Below, piece by piece: positions 34,125 through 42,409 of a stretch of 64,000 nucleotides of DNA (position 1 is its first letter; the number at the start of each line of letters is the position of its first letter). Origin of the DNA: Erysipelotrichaceae bacterium (GTDB lineage: Bacteria > Bacillota_I > Bacilli_A > Erysipelotrichales > Erysipelotrichaceae); assembly GCA_017539105.1 (NCBI GenBank), contig JAFYHQ010000024.1:1-64000 (forward strand), given 5' to 3'. A program made the translations under genes and the position numbers. Below the pieces are notes generated by a model. The model worked only from the letters and a program-made list of their open reading frames with translations. It did no database searches and was not told the origin of the DNA.

Positions 34125-35573
34125 ATGTATCATATCAGCGACCTCAAAAAATTCCTGCGCTGTGAATTGCTTTACTATTACAGTAAAGATGAGAAGAAAG
34201 TATTCAAACCTTATCTCAGGACAGATGAAAATCTCATTGATCTTCTGAAAAGATACTTCAACATCGAGGATTGCTTTTGTGGTATACGCAACGATGAGAA
34301 TGATGCATTCCTGAATGCCTATGATCATTATGAATGGTTCATCCATCCCCGTTTCGTGGATGGGGAACTGCGTATCAATATCCCTCTGGTACACAAATGC
34401 TATGATGCACTTGATCTGTATTTCGTATATTATGGAACGCATATCAAGGAGCCGGATCTTCTTACCTATCGCATCTCGGTAAGAGTATTGGAAAAACTGA
34501 ATCAGCGTATCGGCAATATTTATCTGATCACTTTGAATGAAGACTATGTGAACCGAGGCACGATCGAAGCGGAAAAACTCTTTGTCTGTACGGATACTTA
34601 CAAAGAGAAAAAACTGATCGATCTGGTGAATGAACATCCTTATCCCTACGAAGATGTGATAAGAAAGATGCAGGAGTATGATTATGAACAGGCTCCGGTA
34701 AAGAAAAACCGTTTCTGTAAACAGAATGGGATCTGTGATTATTATGAAAAATGTTTTACCGGGGAAGAGATCAATGCGGCAGACAGCATCCTCACCCTGG
34801 TTTCCAGCCAGTACAAGAACGAAATGTACGATGAAGGCATCCTGTATCTGAAAGATATCGATGTGAACCGTCTGGAAGGAAACAAAGTCCAGTATTCTCA
34901 GGTCCAGGCATCCCGCAACGGAGGGCTGTTTGTGGATAAGATGGGACTGAAATATTGGCTGGAGAAGCTGGACCGGCGGCCGATCTCGTTCATTGATTTC
35001 GAATGGGACCGCTATCTTGTTCCGCCTTATGTGAATATGCATCCCCTGGATGTGGTATGCTTCGAATTCGCTTTGTACTATATCGATTCCGACAATCATA
35101 TGCATCATCATACCTTTGTCGGTACGGAAGACTGTCGGAAAGAGTTTATTGAAGAACTGCTGAACTATCTTCCGAATGAAGGTCCTGTATTGGGATATAA
35201 CGCCTATGGCGCAGAATGCCTGCGTCTTCAGGAACTGTCGGAAATGTTTCCGGAATATCGTAAACGGCTGGATGCGATCAATGAACGTTTCATTGATCTG
35301 GCAGAGCCTTTCACCGAAGGACTGGTCTACGATATCCGGATGCAAGGAAACTATTCTTTAAAGAAACTTGTCGCGATCTGTTCCGATTATTCCTATGACG
35401 ATCTGGATATCGATGATGGAATGGAAGCGGTATACAAGTGGAGAGAACTGCTTTCGGAAAACCAGAGTGAAAAGGAACAGACCATTCAGAACCTGGAAGA
35501 ATACTGTTCCCTGGATGCCTATGGACTGTTTCTGGTATATAGATGGCTGATTAAACTCGCTTTAGAGTCTTAA
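34125..35573 (+). CDS. DUF2779-family protein (probable nuclease-like)
   Basis: 482 residues. N-terminal YHISDLKKFLRCELLYYY resembles the entry motif of Cas4/RecB-like nucleases. The middle has CKQNGICDYYEKCF, a cysteine cluster that could bind Fe-S or zinc. The second half starts SFIDFEWDRYLVPPY and contains VLGYNAYGAECLRL and SLDAYGLFLVYRW, similar to the DEDD exonuclease fold with Asp-x-Glu and later acidic residues. This two-part layout matches DUF2779 proteins, whose substrate is not established as far as I know. The start at 34125 follows GGAG. It is followed by hpf after 21 bases. Confidence 0.65.
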   Translation: MYHISDLKKFLRCELLYYYSKDEKKVFKPYLRTDENLIDLLKRYFNIEDCFCGIRNDENDAFLNAYDHYEWFIHPRFVDGELRINIPLVHKCYDALDLYFVYYGTHIKEPDLLTYRISVRVLEKLNQRIGNIYLITLNEDYVNRGTIEAEKLFVCTDTYKEKKLIDLVNEHPYPYEDVIRKMQEYDYEQAPVKKNRFCKQNGICDYYEKCFTGEEINAADSILTLVSSQYKNEMYDEGILYLKDIDVNRLEGNKVQYSQVQASRNGGLFVDKMGLKYWLEKLDRRPISFIDFEWDRYLVPPYVNMHPLDVVCFEFALYYIDSDNHMHHHTFVGTEDCRKEFIEELLNYLPNEGPVLGYNAYGAECLRLQELSEMFPEYRKRLDAINERFIDLAEPFTEGLVYDIRMQGNYSLKKLVAICSDYSYDDLDIDDGMEAVYKWRELLSENQSEKEQTIQNLEEYCSLDAYGLFLVYRWLIKLALES

Positions 35574-35594
35574 TAATAGAGGAGGTAAAGACTT

Positions 35595-36116
35595 ATGAAA
35601 TTTACGGTTTATGGTGAGAATGTCACGATCAATGAGAAGATGCAGGCTCAGATCGAAGAAAGGCTTTCCGGACTGAACAAGTATGTCGTGATCGACGAAG
35701 ACCAGTTCGCGAAAGTATCGGTCAAAGTCTATGGAGATTCACTCAAAGTAGAAGTAAATGTTCCGAGCAAGATCGGCTTGCTCAGGTCGGAAGTCGTACA
35801 TGACGATTTTACAACCGCCATGGATCTGGCGATCGATAAACTGGAGGATCAGATCAGAAGGCAGAAGGGCAGATTGTCCAGAAGGCATAAGGAATCCTTG
35901 GCGGAAAGCTTCTATGAAGAAAATGAAGAACCGGATGAGATCCCGGTCAGAACGAAGACGTTGTATGTCGAAGATATGGAACTGGATGAAGCGATCGTGC
36001 AGATGGAAATGTTATCGCATTCGTTCTTTATCTTCAGGGATAATGACAGTGAAAAGGTCGCTGTCGTATACAAGCGCAATGACGGAGGTTATGGATTGAT
36101 CGAAGTCAGCGAATAA
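35595..36116 (+). CDS. hpf: Long-form ribosome hibernation promoting factor
   Basis: 173 residues, the long HPF form. The N-terminal beta-alpha domain (KFTVYGENVTINEKMQAQIEERLSGL) binds the 30S decoding region. A charged linker precedes the C-terminal dimerisation domain (VRTKTLYVEDMELDEAIVQMEMLSHSFFIFRD), which joins two ribosomes into a 100S particle in stationary phase. A strong GAGGAGG precedes the ATG. No dedicated promoter was evident; it may be read from the DUF2779 promoter. Confidence 0.93.
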   Translation: MKFTVYGENVTINEKMQAQIEERLSGLNKYVVIDEDQFAKVSVKVYGDSLKVEVNVPSKIGLLRSEVVHDDFTTAMDLAIDKLEDQIRRQKGRLSRRHKESLAESFYEENEEPDEIPVRTKTLYVEDMELDEAIVQMEMLSHSFFIFRDNDSEKVAVVYKRNDGGYGLIEVSE

Positions 36117-36151
36117 AAATAACAAACATAGATTTATCAGAGAAATAATCG

Positions 36152-36173
36152 CCTCATATCTTATCTGATGAGG
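36152..36173 (+). promoter_or_regulatory. Hairpin that covers the ribosome-binding site of the next gene
   Basis: CCTCAT (36152-36157) pairs with ATGAGG (36168-36173), which includes the GAGG ribosome-binding site five bases before the ATG at 36179. Translation could be restrained when the stem is formed. Short stem, so modest confidence. Confidence 0.4.
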
Positions 36174-36178
36174 TAAAA

Positions 36179-36490
36179 ATGAAAAAAATTACGAAAGAAC
36201 AGTTCACGATCCAGTTGTTGTCTCAGAATTATCTGGAAAGCAAAAGAAGATTAAGAGAATATGATGAGAAGCTTGTCTACTATAACAGTGACAGGATCAA
36301 GGCTTACAGGCGCATCGTTACGCATATCGAAGATATCGCAATGCTACTGCCGGAGAAACAACGGATCATCATTGAAAATGAAGTCCTTCTAGGCAAAACG
36401 GGAGCCTGGTATCTGGAGTATTTCTCCGCTCCTTCCTACTATCGCCATCGCGAGAATGCCTACAAGAATTTCCTGAAAAGCTTGGAGTAA
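36179..36490 (+). CDS. MG284/MPN403-like small DNA-binding protein
   Basis: 103 residues, basic and helical. The second half (LLPEKQRIIIENEVLLGKTGAWYLEYFSAPSYYRHR) looks like a sigma region 4 or ArpU-type helix-turn-helix and is like the MG284/MPN403 proteins of mollicutes and Erysipelotrichia. It may act as a small transcription factor, but no target can be seen. GAGG precedes the ATG, partly inside a hairpin. Its stop is 36 bases before ptsI. Confidence 0.55.
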   Translation: MKKITKEQFTIQLLSQNYLESKRRLREYDEKLVYYNSDRIKAYRRIVTHIEDIAMLLPEKQRIIIENEVLLGKTGAWYLEYFSAPSYYRHRENAYKNFLKSLE

Positions 36491-36525
36491 ATAGGGTATA
36501 ATTAGAACAAAGAGAGGTATTTATC

Positions 36526-38226
36526 ATGTTGAAAGGAATTGCCACTTCCAGTGGTATTGCGATCGGCAAAGTCTATAAACTGGAACAGCCGACAATCGTA
36601 GTGAATGAAGGACAGACGGATAGTGCGGTAGAACTGCAGAAATTTGAAGATGCGCTGCAGAAAACCATCGCGGATATCGAACAGATCAAAGAAAGAGCCA
36701 GCGCTACTTTGAAACCGGAAGAACTGGCGATCTTCGATGCCCATCTGATGATGGCACAGGATCCGGAGTATAAGGATCAGATCATTGGCATGATCAAGGA
36801 TGGCAACAGTGCCGATAATGCGACCAAACAGGTTTCGGATATGATGATCGGTATGTTTGAGGCGATGGATGATGCTTATTTCAAAGAAAGAGCTGCCGAC
36901 ATCAAGGATGTCTCGTTCCGTCTCTTATGCAATATCCTGGGCCTGACGATTCCTGATCTGACAGCCATCGATGAGGAAGTCGTGATCGTTGCGGAAGAAA
37001 TGACTCCTTCCGACACGGCACAGCTGAACAAGAAGTATGCGTTAGGCTTTGTTACCGAGATCGGCGGAAAGACATCGCATGCGGCAATCATGGCAGTCGC
37101 TTTAGGCATTCCGGCCGTTGTCGGCTGCACCGGTGTCATGGCAAACTGCAAGCATGGCGATACGATCATTCTGGATGCATCCGAGGGTATCGTCATCGTG
37201 AATCCGAATGAGGAAGAACTCAAGGAATATAAAGTAAAACGCGATCAGTTCCTGGCGGAAAAAGAAGCTTTGAAAGTACTGATGGATCAGCCTTCGATCA
37301 CAAAGGATGGCCATCAGGTTGAACTGGTTGCCAATATCGGTTCACCGAAAGATATGGAAAACGTTGTATCCAATGGAGCCGAAGGCGTGGGATTGTATCG
37401 TACGGAATTCCTGTATATGGAATCCACCGATGACTTCCCGGATGAAGAAGCGCAGTTTGAAGCATACAAGGTCGTTCTTGAAAAAGCCAAAGGCCAGAGA
37501 GTCGTTGTCCGTACCCTGGATATCGGCGGAGACAAGAAGCTTCCATACTTCGAGTTCGAAGCGGAAATGAACCCATTCCTGGGTTACCGTGCAATCAGAC
37601 TCTGTCTTGACCGCAAGGATATCTTCAAGACGCAGGTCAGGGCATTGTTAAGGGCTTCCGTTTATGGCAAACTCGCAATCATGTTCCCGATGATCGCCAC
37701 GATCGATGAATTCCTCAATGGCAAGAATTTCGTTCAGGAAACGAAAGAAGAACTGCTGAAAGAAGGCGTTGCAGTATCCGATGATATCGAGATCGGTATG
37801 ATGGTCGAAATTCCGGCTACCGCGATTCTGGCTGATGAATTCGCGAAACACGCCGATTTCTTCTCGATCGGTACCAACGACCTGATTCAGTATTCCATGG
37901 CTGCCGACCGTATGTCGGAGAAAGTCGCATATCTGTATCAGCCTCTGAATCCATCCATCCTGCGTCTGGTCAAACTGACGATCGATGGTGCGCATTCGCA
38001 AGGCAAATGGTGCGGTATGTGCGGCGAAATGGCAGGAGATCCGCAGGCTGCTCCGGTCCTTCTCGGACTTGGACTGGATGAATTCTCCATGTCTGCATCA
38101 AGAATACTTCCTACCCGTAAGATCGTGACATCTCTTGATTACAAGCAGATGAAAGAGATGGCGGAAAAGGCACTGAAGTGCCAGACGGAAGCGGAAGTCA
38201 AAGAACTGATAAATGGCTTGCTCTAA
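36526..38226 (+). CDS. ptsI: PTS enzyme I (phosphoenolpyruvate-protein phosphotransferase)
   Basis: 566 residues. Transfers phosphate from PEP to HPr. The phosphorylated His185 sits in GGKTSHAAIM. The PEP-binding half has RTEFLYM, TLDIGGDKKLPYF, FLGYRAIRLCL, SIGTNDLIQYSMAADR and the catalytic-cysteine region CGMCGEMAGD. No ptsH lies next to it, unlike the usual ptsHI pair. It has its own TATAAT box near 36500 and a ribosome-binding site (GAGAGG). HPr made elsewhere would also serve CcpA. Confidence 0.95.
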   Translation: MLKGIATSSGIAIGKVYKLEQPTIVVNEGQTDSAVELQKFEDALQKTIADIEQIKERASATLKPEELAIFDAHLMMAQDPEYKDQIIGMIKDGNSADNATKQVSDMMIGMFEAMDDAYFKERAADIKDVSFRLLCNILGLTIPDLTAIDEEVVIVAEEMTPSDTAQLNKKYALGFVTEIGGKTSHAAIMAVALGIPAVVGCTGVMANCKHGDTIILDASEGIVIVNPNEEELKEYKVKRDQFLAEKEALKVLMDQPSITKDGHQVELVANIGSPKDMENVVSNGAEGVGLYRTEFLYMESTDDFPDEEAQFEAYKVVLEKAKGQRVVVRTLDIGGDKKLPYFEFEAEMNPFLGYRAIRLCLDRKDIFKTQVRALLRASVYGKLAIMFPMIATIDEFLNGKNFVQETKEELLKEGVAVSDDIEIGMMVEIPATAILADEFAKHADFFSIGTNDLIQYSMAADRMSEKVAYLYQPLNPSILRLVKLTIDGAHSQGKWCGMCGEMAGDPQAAPVLLGLGLDEFSMSASRILPTRKIVTSLDYKQMKEMAEKALKCQTEAEVKELINGLL

Positions 38227-38235
38227 AGAAAACCG

Positions 38236-38262
38236 AAGGGATGCATCTGCATCCCTTTTTTT
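38236..38262 (+). terminator. Terminator of ptsI
   Basis: A 9-bp stem (38236-38244 with 38249-38257) with an ATCT loop is followed by a run of T. Confidence 0.85.
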
Positions 38263-38328
38263 GTAGAAAAATGAGAATTATCGTATTACAATAATAAAGT
38301 AGATTTATTGAATTAGAGAGGTGAATTT

Positions 38329-39048
38329 ATGGGAAGAGCACATGAAGTTAGAGCTGCAGCAATGGCGAAAACAGCTGCTATGAAATCAAAAGTCTATTCG
38401 CGTTATGGCAAAGAAATTTATATCGCTGCCAAGTCAGGTGTTCCCGACCCGGAAATGAACCTGTCCTTGCGTTCCAAAATCAAGGAAGCAAAAGCAAATC
38501 AGGTACCTGCAGATGTCATCAAGAGAGCGATTGAAAAAGCGAAGGGCAGCGGGGGCGAATCTTATGATTCCCTGAGATATGAAGGCTTCGGACCGGGAAA
38601 CGCAACGATCATTATCGATTGCCTGACGGACAATTCCAACCGTACGGTCGCTGCCATGAACCAGTGCTTCAACAAAGCGCACTGCAAGATGGGTGTCAAA
38701 GGTTCTGTTTCTTTCACTTATGACAACCTTGGCGTTTTATCCTTCAAGTATGAAGATGAAGACACGATGCTGGATACGCTGATCAATGCGGATGTCGATG
38801 TCAATGACCTCGAAGTAGAAGATGGCGAGATGACCGTCTATGTCGCTCCGACAGATCTGCATAAGGCACAGGAAGCGATCGATGAATTGATTCCGGACTG
38901 CGAGTATTCCGTCTGCGCGATCAAGATGCTTCCGCAGGAGTATGTCACTTTGGAAGACGAACATGACAAGGAAATGTGGAACAGACTGCTGAATCTTCTG
39001 GATGAAGTCGATGATGTCCAGGAAGTCTACCACAATGTACAGTTATAA
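38329..39048 (+). CDS. YebC/PmpR-family protein
   Basis: 239 residues, the standard length. Begins MGRAHEVRAAAMAKTAAMKSKVYSRYGKEI, matching the YebC/TACO1 family start (GHS/AHE...K..K). The middle region ANQVPADVIKRAIEKAKG and YEGFGPGNATIIIDCLTDN are diagnostic. Members were described as transcription regulators; recent work places some on the ribosome at proline stretches. The ribosome-binding site is GAGAGGTG. The gene stands alone between two terminators. Confidence 0.92.
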   Translation: MGRAHEVRAAAMAKTAAMKSKVYSRYGKEIYIAAKSGVPDPEMNLSLRSKIKEAKANQVPADVIKRAIEKAKGSGGESYDSLRYEGFGPGNATIIIDCLTDNSNRTVAAMNQCFNKAHCKMGVKGSVSFTYDNLGVLSFKYEDEDTMLDTLINADVDVNDLEVEDGEMTVYVAPTDLHKAQEAIDELIPDCEYSVCAIKMLPQEYVTLEDEHDKEMWNRLLNLLDEVDDVQEVYHNVQL

Positions 39049-39061
39049 AAAATGAAAATGA

Positions 39062-39088
39062 AAAGACCCGGATCTGATCCGGGTCTTT
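39062..39088. terminator. Bidirectional terminator between yebC and tmcAL
   Basis: A perfect 12-bp GC-rich stem (39062-39073 with 39077-39088) with a CTG loop, A-rich on the left and T-rich on the right. It overlaps the stop codon of the convergent gene. Confidence 0.85.
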
Positions 39089-40178
39089 ATTTCTGTATGA
39101 TCGGTCCTTTCAGTTCCTGTTTCAGATAAGCAGCAGGATCTTTCAGCAGACTTGCATAGATCAGTGATGTCTTCCATTCGATTTCTTTATAACCGGAAGG
39201 AATGTTTTTGAACTGCGTCACGATAGGAAGTTCTTCTTTGCATTCGTGCAGGACTTCTCTTCCTTTCTGATTGAAGCCCAACACTCGGATATAATTCAGT
39301 TCCGGCAGGACTGCGACTTCTTTTTTTGTTATGTGATTCATGATCTGCAGACAGGTACGCTGCAGGCGGGAACGCGTATAGCGGCGAGAGATCGAAGCAT
39401 TCATAAAGTCTTCGTAGTCATCGTATTCCAAAGCATTTTCTCTCAGCATGTTTTCAATGCCTTCATCGACCAGAAAGATTTCTCTCAGTTCCTCGCTGTT
39501 CATCGTAAACAGCAGTTTGCGAAGATAAGGGTATAGATCATCGATAAAGACCGATTCATGGATCGGATAAGGAACATATTGCGAAACATCTATTCCTTCA
39601 TGGATGGCTTTGCGTATCGCGGTAGCGGAAGAGATAAGATCCAGTTCTTTGGAAAGATAATCGCTGGTACGCTGAATGCTGACAGGGGAGATTTGCGTAT
39701 TTTTTATGGCTTTGAGATATGTCACCGCCAGCAGATCATTTGGATACAAAGAAGCGCTTAAAAGTCCGTAGGCTTTCGGATAGGATAATCCTTCATGCAT
39801 CAGTTCTTTCAGCTTTGTGACATCGATTTCCAGATCGGCATATTTCTTTAATTCATCGATATTGTTGGTTTCTGAACCAAAGACGAGATGATCGATTTTG
39901 AAACGATCCAGCAGTTCGACTGCTTTCGTGCCGAAAACGTTCGCATTCTGTGTCGCATAGATATAGGGTAGTTCAATCACAAGATCGACCCCGTTTTCCA
40001 GCGCAGCCTTCGTTTTATCAAACTTGTTGATGACTGAAAGATCACCTCGCAGATTATAGTTTCCGGTACAGACCGCAATCAAAACATCCGGCTCCGTGAG
40101 CTTCCTGGCCTGATTCAGATGATAGAGATGACCGTTATGAAACGGATTGTATTCGACGATGATCCCAGACTTTTTCAT
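39087..40178 (-). CDS. tmcAL: tRNA(Met) cytidine acetate ligase (TmcAL)
   Basis: 363 residues. The N-terminus MKKSGIIVEYNPFHNGHLYHL carries the nucleotidyltransferase motif GIIVEYNPFHNGH, which is diagnostic for the YlbM/TmcAL family (formerly DUF795). It activates acetate with ATP to acetylate the wobble cytidine of elongator tRNA(Met). Motif TSATAIRKAI mid-protein is also conserved. I choose the internal ATG at 40178: a TATAAT box ends six bases before it, and the five extra codons of the longer frame include that box. No Shine-Dalgarno is seen. Confidence 0.9.
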   Translation of the reverse strand: MKKSGIIVEYNPFHNGHLYHLNQARKLTEPDVLIAVCTGNYNLRGDLSVINKFDKTKAALENGVDLVIELPYIYATQNANVFGTKAVELLDRFKIDHLVFGSETNNIDELKKYADLEIDVTKLKELMHEGLSYPKAYGLLSASLYPNDLLAVTYLKAIKNTQISPVSIQRTSDYLSKELDLISSATAIRKAIHEGIDVSQYVPYPIHESVFIDDLYPYLRKLLFTMNSEELREIFLVDEGIENMLRENALEYDDYEDFMNASISRRYTRSRLQRTCLQIMNHITKKEVAVLPELNYIRVLGFNQKGREVLHECKEELPIVTQFKNIPSGYKEIEWKTSLIYASLLKDPAAYLKQELKGPIIQK

Positions 40179-40184
40179 AGTACC

Positions 40185-40190
40185 ATTATA
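40185..40190 (-). promoter_or_regulatory. -10 box placed for a leaderless tmcAL mRNA
   Basis: TATAAT on the minus strand ends six bases before the ATG. The six bases between them (GGTACT) contain no ribosome-binding site. Confidence 0.6.
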
Positions 40191-40225
40191 CACGCATAAA
40201 GAAATGAATGTCGTTCATGAAGGCA

Positions 40226-40252
40226 AAGAAAAAGCGGATCTTGCGATCCGCT
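40226..40252 (-). terminator. Terminator of the conserved hypothetical gene at 40266
   Basis: An 8-bp stem (40233-40240 with 40245-40252) with a TTGC loop. On the minus strand a T-rich run follows. Confidence 0.75.
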
Positions 40253-40265
40253 GTAATAATGAATA

Positions 40266-40904
40266 CTATGCTTGTTTTTTCTTATTCGCAGAAAGCATTT
40301 TCCGGATCTCATCATTGAGTTCCTTGAATACGCCTTTGGCATATGTCTCATCCAGCAGCTCAACGATCTTTTTGATCTGCTTGTCTTCGAGATTGTGATT
40401 CCCGGTGATATTACGGATCTTATTGGCAACGACATAGTTGCGTACTTTGGCTGCCGTCGTTCCTTCTTCGATCATCTTCTTGACAACGGAAGAACTCTTT
40501 GCGAAACGGATGAAATCCTTATTGATCAGATCATAGGAAAGCTTGCCGTTCTTATCGGAATAGAGATCGATGATCTTCTGATAATCAGCTGAATCTATGA
40601 TCACTTCTTCGGGCTCTTTCACCTTCTTATCTTTGACCATTTCTTTCGTAACTTTCGTGCCTTTTCCCCGTTTGTAAGTCAGGCCGTTGGTCAGTGCGAT
40701 CGCTTCTTCGAACGCTTCTTCCGGGTAGTATTTCAGGTTGGTGTTTCCGGAAATGATCGGTTTACCGGATGTACGGGAAATGGAAGCAATTCCAGGCTGT
40801 TCATAGTCTGCTCTTTGGATCGTGATGCTTGGTCCGGCTGCTGTCTTGATACGAAAAGCCATAGCCGGAATCGTCTTCAGTTTGACTGATTTCGTTCTTA
40901 ACAT
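40266..40904 (-). CDS. Hypothetical basic protein
   Basis: 212 residues, Lys-rich. The N-terminal half has an extended, beta-like region (MAFRIKTAAGPSITIQRADYEQPGIASISRTSGKPIISGNTNLKYY). The C-terminal half is helical (DYQKIIDLYSDKNGKLSYDLINKDFIRFAKSSSVVKKMIEEG). No membrane segment or signal. AAGGAG precedes the ATG, with TATAAT further upstream, so it is expressed on its own. I do not recognise the family. A nucleic-acid-binding role would fit the charge but is only a guess. Confidence 0.6.
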   Translation of the reverse strand: MLRTKSVKLKTIPAMAFRIKTAAGPSITIQRADYEQPGIASISRTSGKPIISGNTNLKYYPEEAFEEAIALTNGLTYKRGKGTKVTKEMVKDKKVKEPEEVIIDSADYQKIIDLYSDKNGKLSYDLINKDFIRFAKSSSVVKKMIEEGTTAAKVRNYVVANKIRNITGNHNLEDKQIKKIVELLDETYAKGVFKELNDEIRKMLSANKKKQA

Positions 40905-40929
40905 ATGATTGAATCTCCTTATTATCTAA

Positions 40930-40935
40930 ATTATA
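40930..40935 (-). promoter_or_regulatory. -10 box of the hypothetical gene at 40266
   Basis: TATAAT on the minus strand, 25 bases before the ATG, with AAGGAG between. This gene has a normal leader, unlike tmcAL and yceD beside it. Confidence 0.5.
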
Positions 40936-40995
40936 TCATTACAGTCTTATCCTTATCCAGCCTGCATTTGACAATAAAATGTATGTCTTGCCAAC

Positions 40996-41024
40996 TTAAC
41001 AAGCCTTGCATAATTTCCTATAAT
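40996..41024 (+). promoter_or_regulatory. Strong sigma-A promoter giving a leaderless yceD-rpmF mRNA
   Basis: TTAACA (40996-41001), a 17-base spacer and TATAAT (41019-41024). The -10 box ends six bases before the ATG at 41031, so the first transcribed base should be at or next to the A of ATG. There is no Shine-Dalgarno. This is one of the best supported leaderless starts in the window. Confidence 0.7.
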
Positions 41025-41030
41025 TGAAGT

Positions 41031-41525
41031 ATGAAAATATATCTGAACGATCTCAGAAGGATCAGCAGCCGCAGGGATTATCCTGTCAGGATCGAAACGA
41101 TGGAAATCGGGGATAATATCTATCTTCGCAGACTGGACAACGTCGAAGGAGTCATTTCGTTCTATTACGATTCTGAGAACGATCTGCATATCAGCTATGA
41201 TCTGAAAGGCAAGATGATCTGTCCGTGCGCCATTACTCTGGAAGATGTCGAAGTGCCTTTTGAACTGCAGGATGACGAAAATGTCGTCTTCGATGAAAAT
41301 GAAGAAGGTTTTTACATAAAAGATTCCCTTGAAGTTGAAAATATGGTATATTATATAGTGCTTCCCGAAGTGCCTATTAAAGTTGTCAAAAACGAAAAAA
41401 TAGAGTATCCTAGAGGGGATGGTTGGGTTTTTGTGACCGAAGAGGATCTTGAAACATCCAGAAAAGATGAGATCGATCCAAGGCTGCAGAAGCTTTCAGA
41501 ATATAGATTTGAGGAGGACGATTAG
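41031..41525 (+). CDS. yceD: YceD/DUF177-family protein
   Basis: 164 residues. The conserved DUF177 core is visible: [26 protein letters not shown] with two cysteines, then a strongly acidic stretch ([14 protein letters not shown]) and a C-terminal [10 protein letters not shown]. This family is nearly always encoded next to rpmF, as here. YceD is linked to 23S rRNA or L32 assembly, but its biochemistry is not settled. The gene starts from a leaderless promoter, and rpmF begins three bases after its stop. Confidence 0.88.
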   Translation: MKIYLNDLRRISSRRDYPVRIETMEIGDNIYLRRLDNVEGVISFYYDSENDLHISYDLKGKMICPCAITLEDVEVPFELQDDENVVFDENEEGFYIKDSLEVENMVYYIVLPEVPIKVVKNEKIEYPRGDGWVFVTEEDLETSRKDEIDPRLQKLSEYRFEEDD

Positions 41526-41527
41526 AA

Positions 41528-41677
41528 ATGGCTGTTCAACAGAGAAGAAATTCCAAGACGCGCAAAGCGAAGAGAAGAACGCATTATAAATTGATGACGC
41601 CTACGATGGTGAAATGTCCGTCTTGCGGCGAATACAAGTTATCTCATCGCGTTTGTCCGAATTGTGGCGCAAAATAA
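41528..41677 (+). CDS. rpmF: Ribosomal protein L32
   Basis: 49 residues: begins [20 protein letters not shown] and ends with the zinc ribbon [20 protein letters not shown] (four cysteines). This is the zinc-binding form of L32 of the large ribosomal subunit. GAGGAGG lies just upstream in the yceD end, so it is translated from the same mRNA by an ordinary ribosome-binding site. It is followed by a terminator. Confidence 0.95.
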   Translation: MAVQQRRNSKTRKAKRRTHYKLMTPTMVKCPSCGEYKLSHRVCPNCGAK

Positions 41678-41697
41678 GAAGTGTAAACTTCTTTTTT
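41676..41697 (+). terminator. Terminator of yceD-rpmF
   Basis: A 7-bp stem (41676-41682 with 41687-41693) with a GTAA loop runs straight into a T tract. Confidence 0.75.
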
Positions 41698-41707
41698 GTT
41701 TTGTTAG

Positions 41708-41732
41708 AAAAAATGCACTGATAAGTGCATTT
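41708..41732 (-). terminator. Terminator of the P-loop kinase gene
   Basis: A 9-bp stem (41711-41719 with 41724-41732) with a GATA loop. On the minus strand it is followed by a T run. Confidence 0.75.
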
Positions 41733-42288
41733 ATTCATTTATGAGATATTTCTTGAGATCGATATCCTGTATCATCTCTTTGATGTTCTTTCCCGTTGTG
41801 TCATATAGGTGGCCCTTGTTTTCAGGCATATTATCCAGTTTGTTTTTCAGAAACAGTGATCGTTCGATCATATCGGTATCGCCACGCTTGAGGATGCGCT
41901 CTGTCAGTTCATTTTCATCGGCAGTCAGAACGATATAGAAGAACTGCGCGTCATGTTTCTTTGCGAGTTCTCTGACACGGGGAAGTTCATCTTCGATCAC
42001 ATAATCGATCAGGACATCCAGACCCTGTTCCAGCGCGCGATCGGCGGTAGACAGAATGCAATCCCAGTTGAAACGGATGATGTTTTCCCATAAAAGCGGA
42101 TCCGAAGCCTGTCCGTCTGTGAAGAAATCGCTTTTGTCTTCCGGCTCGACAAAACCCTGGTGAAAATCATCGCCATGGATCACATAGACAGTCTTCCCAT
42201 ACTGATTCACCAGAGATCTGGCACAGGCATCCGTAAATACTGTCTTGCCTGAACCGCAGGCTCCGGATACAAAAATGATTCTAGGCAT
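41731..42288 (-). CDS. P-loop kinase of unknown substrate
   Basis: 185 residues, one AAA/shikimate-kinase-like P-loop NTPase domain. Walker A is GACGSGKT at residues 9-16, right after RIIFVS. HGDDFHQGF follows, then DVLIDYVI as a likely Walker B strand and RGDTDMIERSLFLKNKL as a lid region. The size fits small-molecule or nucleotide kinases, including chloramphenicol phosphotransferase-like and zeta-like proteins. No antitoxin gene is adjacent, so a toxin role is not supported. GGAG precedes the ATG. Substrate unknown. Confidence 0.7.
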   Translation of the reverse strand: MPRIIFVSGACGSGKTVFTDACARSLVNQYGKTVYVIHGDDFHQGFVEPEDKSDFFTDGQASDPLLWENIIRFNWDCILSTADRALEQGLDVLIDYVIEDELPRVRELAKKHDAQFFYIVLTADENELTERILKRGDTDMIERSLFLKNKLDNMPENKGHLYDTTGKNIKEMIQDIDLKKYLINE

Positions 42289-42372
42289 ACAGGATCTCCT
42301 TTCGATTAACTAATAACACATCGCTTCCATTTTCGCAATGATAGGGTATCTGCTTCCTTGTTTTTCCTCCGT

Positions 42373-42402
42373 TTGACAACGCTTGTTTCAATTATTTACA
42401 AT
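42373..42402 (+). promoter_or_regulatory. Strong promoter for the orphan 462-residue gene, leaderless
   Basis: A consensus TTGACA (42373-42378), an 18-base spacer and TACAAT (42397-42402). The -10 ends seven bases before the ATG at 42410, and there is no ribosome-binding site. It rules out the in-frame ATGs at 42383 and 42401, which overlap the promoter. Confidence 0.7.
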
Positions 42403-42409
42403 GATTTCG

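Noticed and set aside
34092-35345. Minus-strand frame of 417 codons opposite the DUF2779 gene
   Set aside because: Shadow frame rich in Ile, Phe and His from reverse reading of coding DNA; no start signals or known motifs.
41731-42288. Zeta-type toxin of a toxin-antitoxin pair
   Set aside because: Only a generic P-loop kinase fold is visible and no small antitoxin gene is adjacent.
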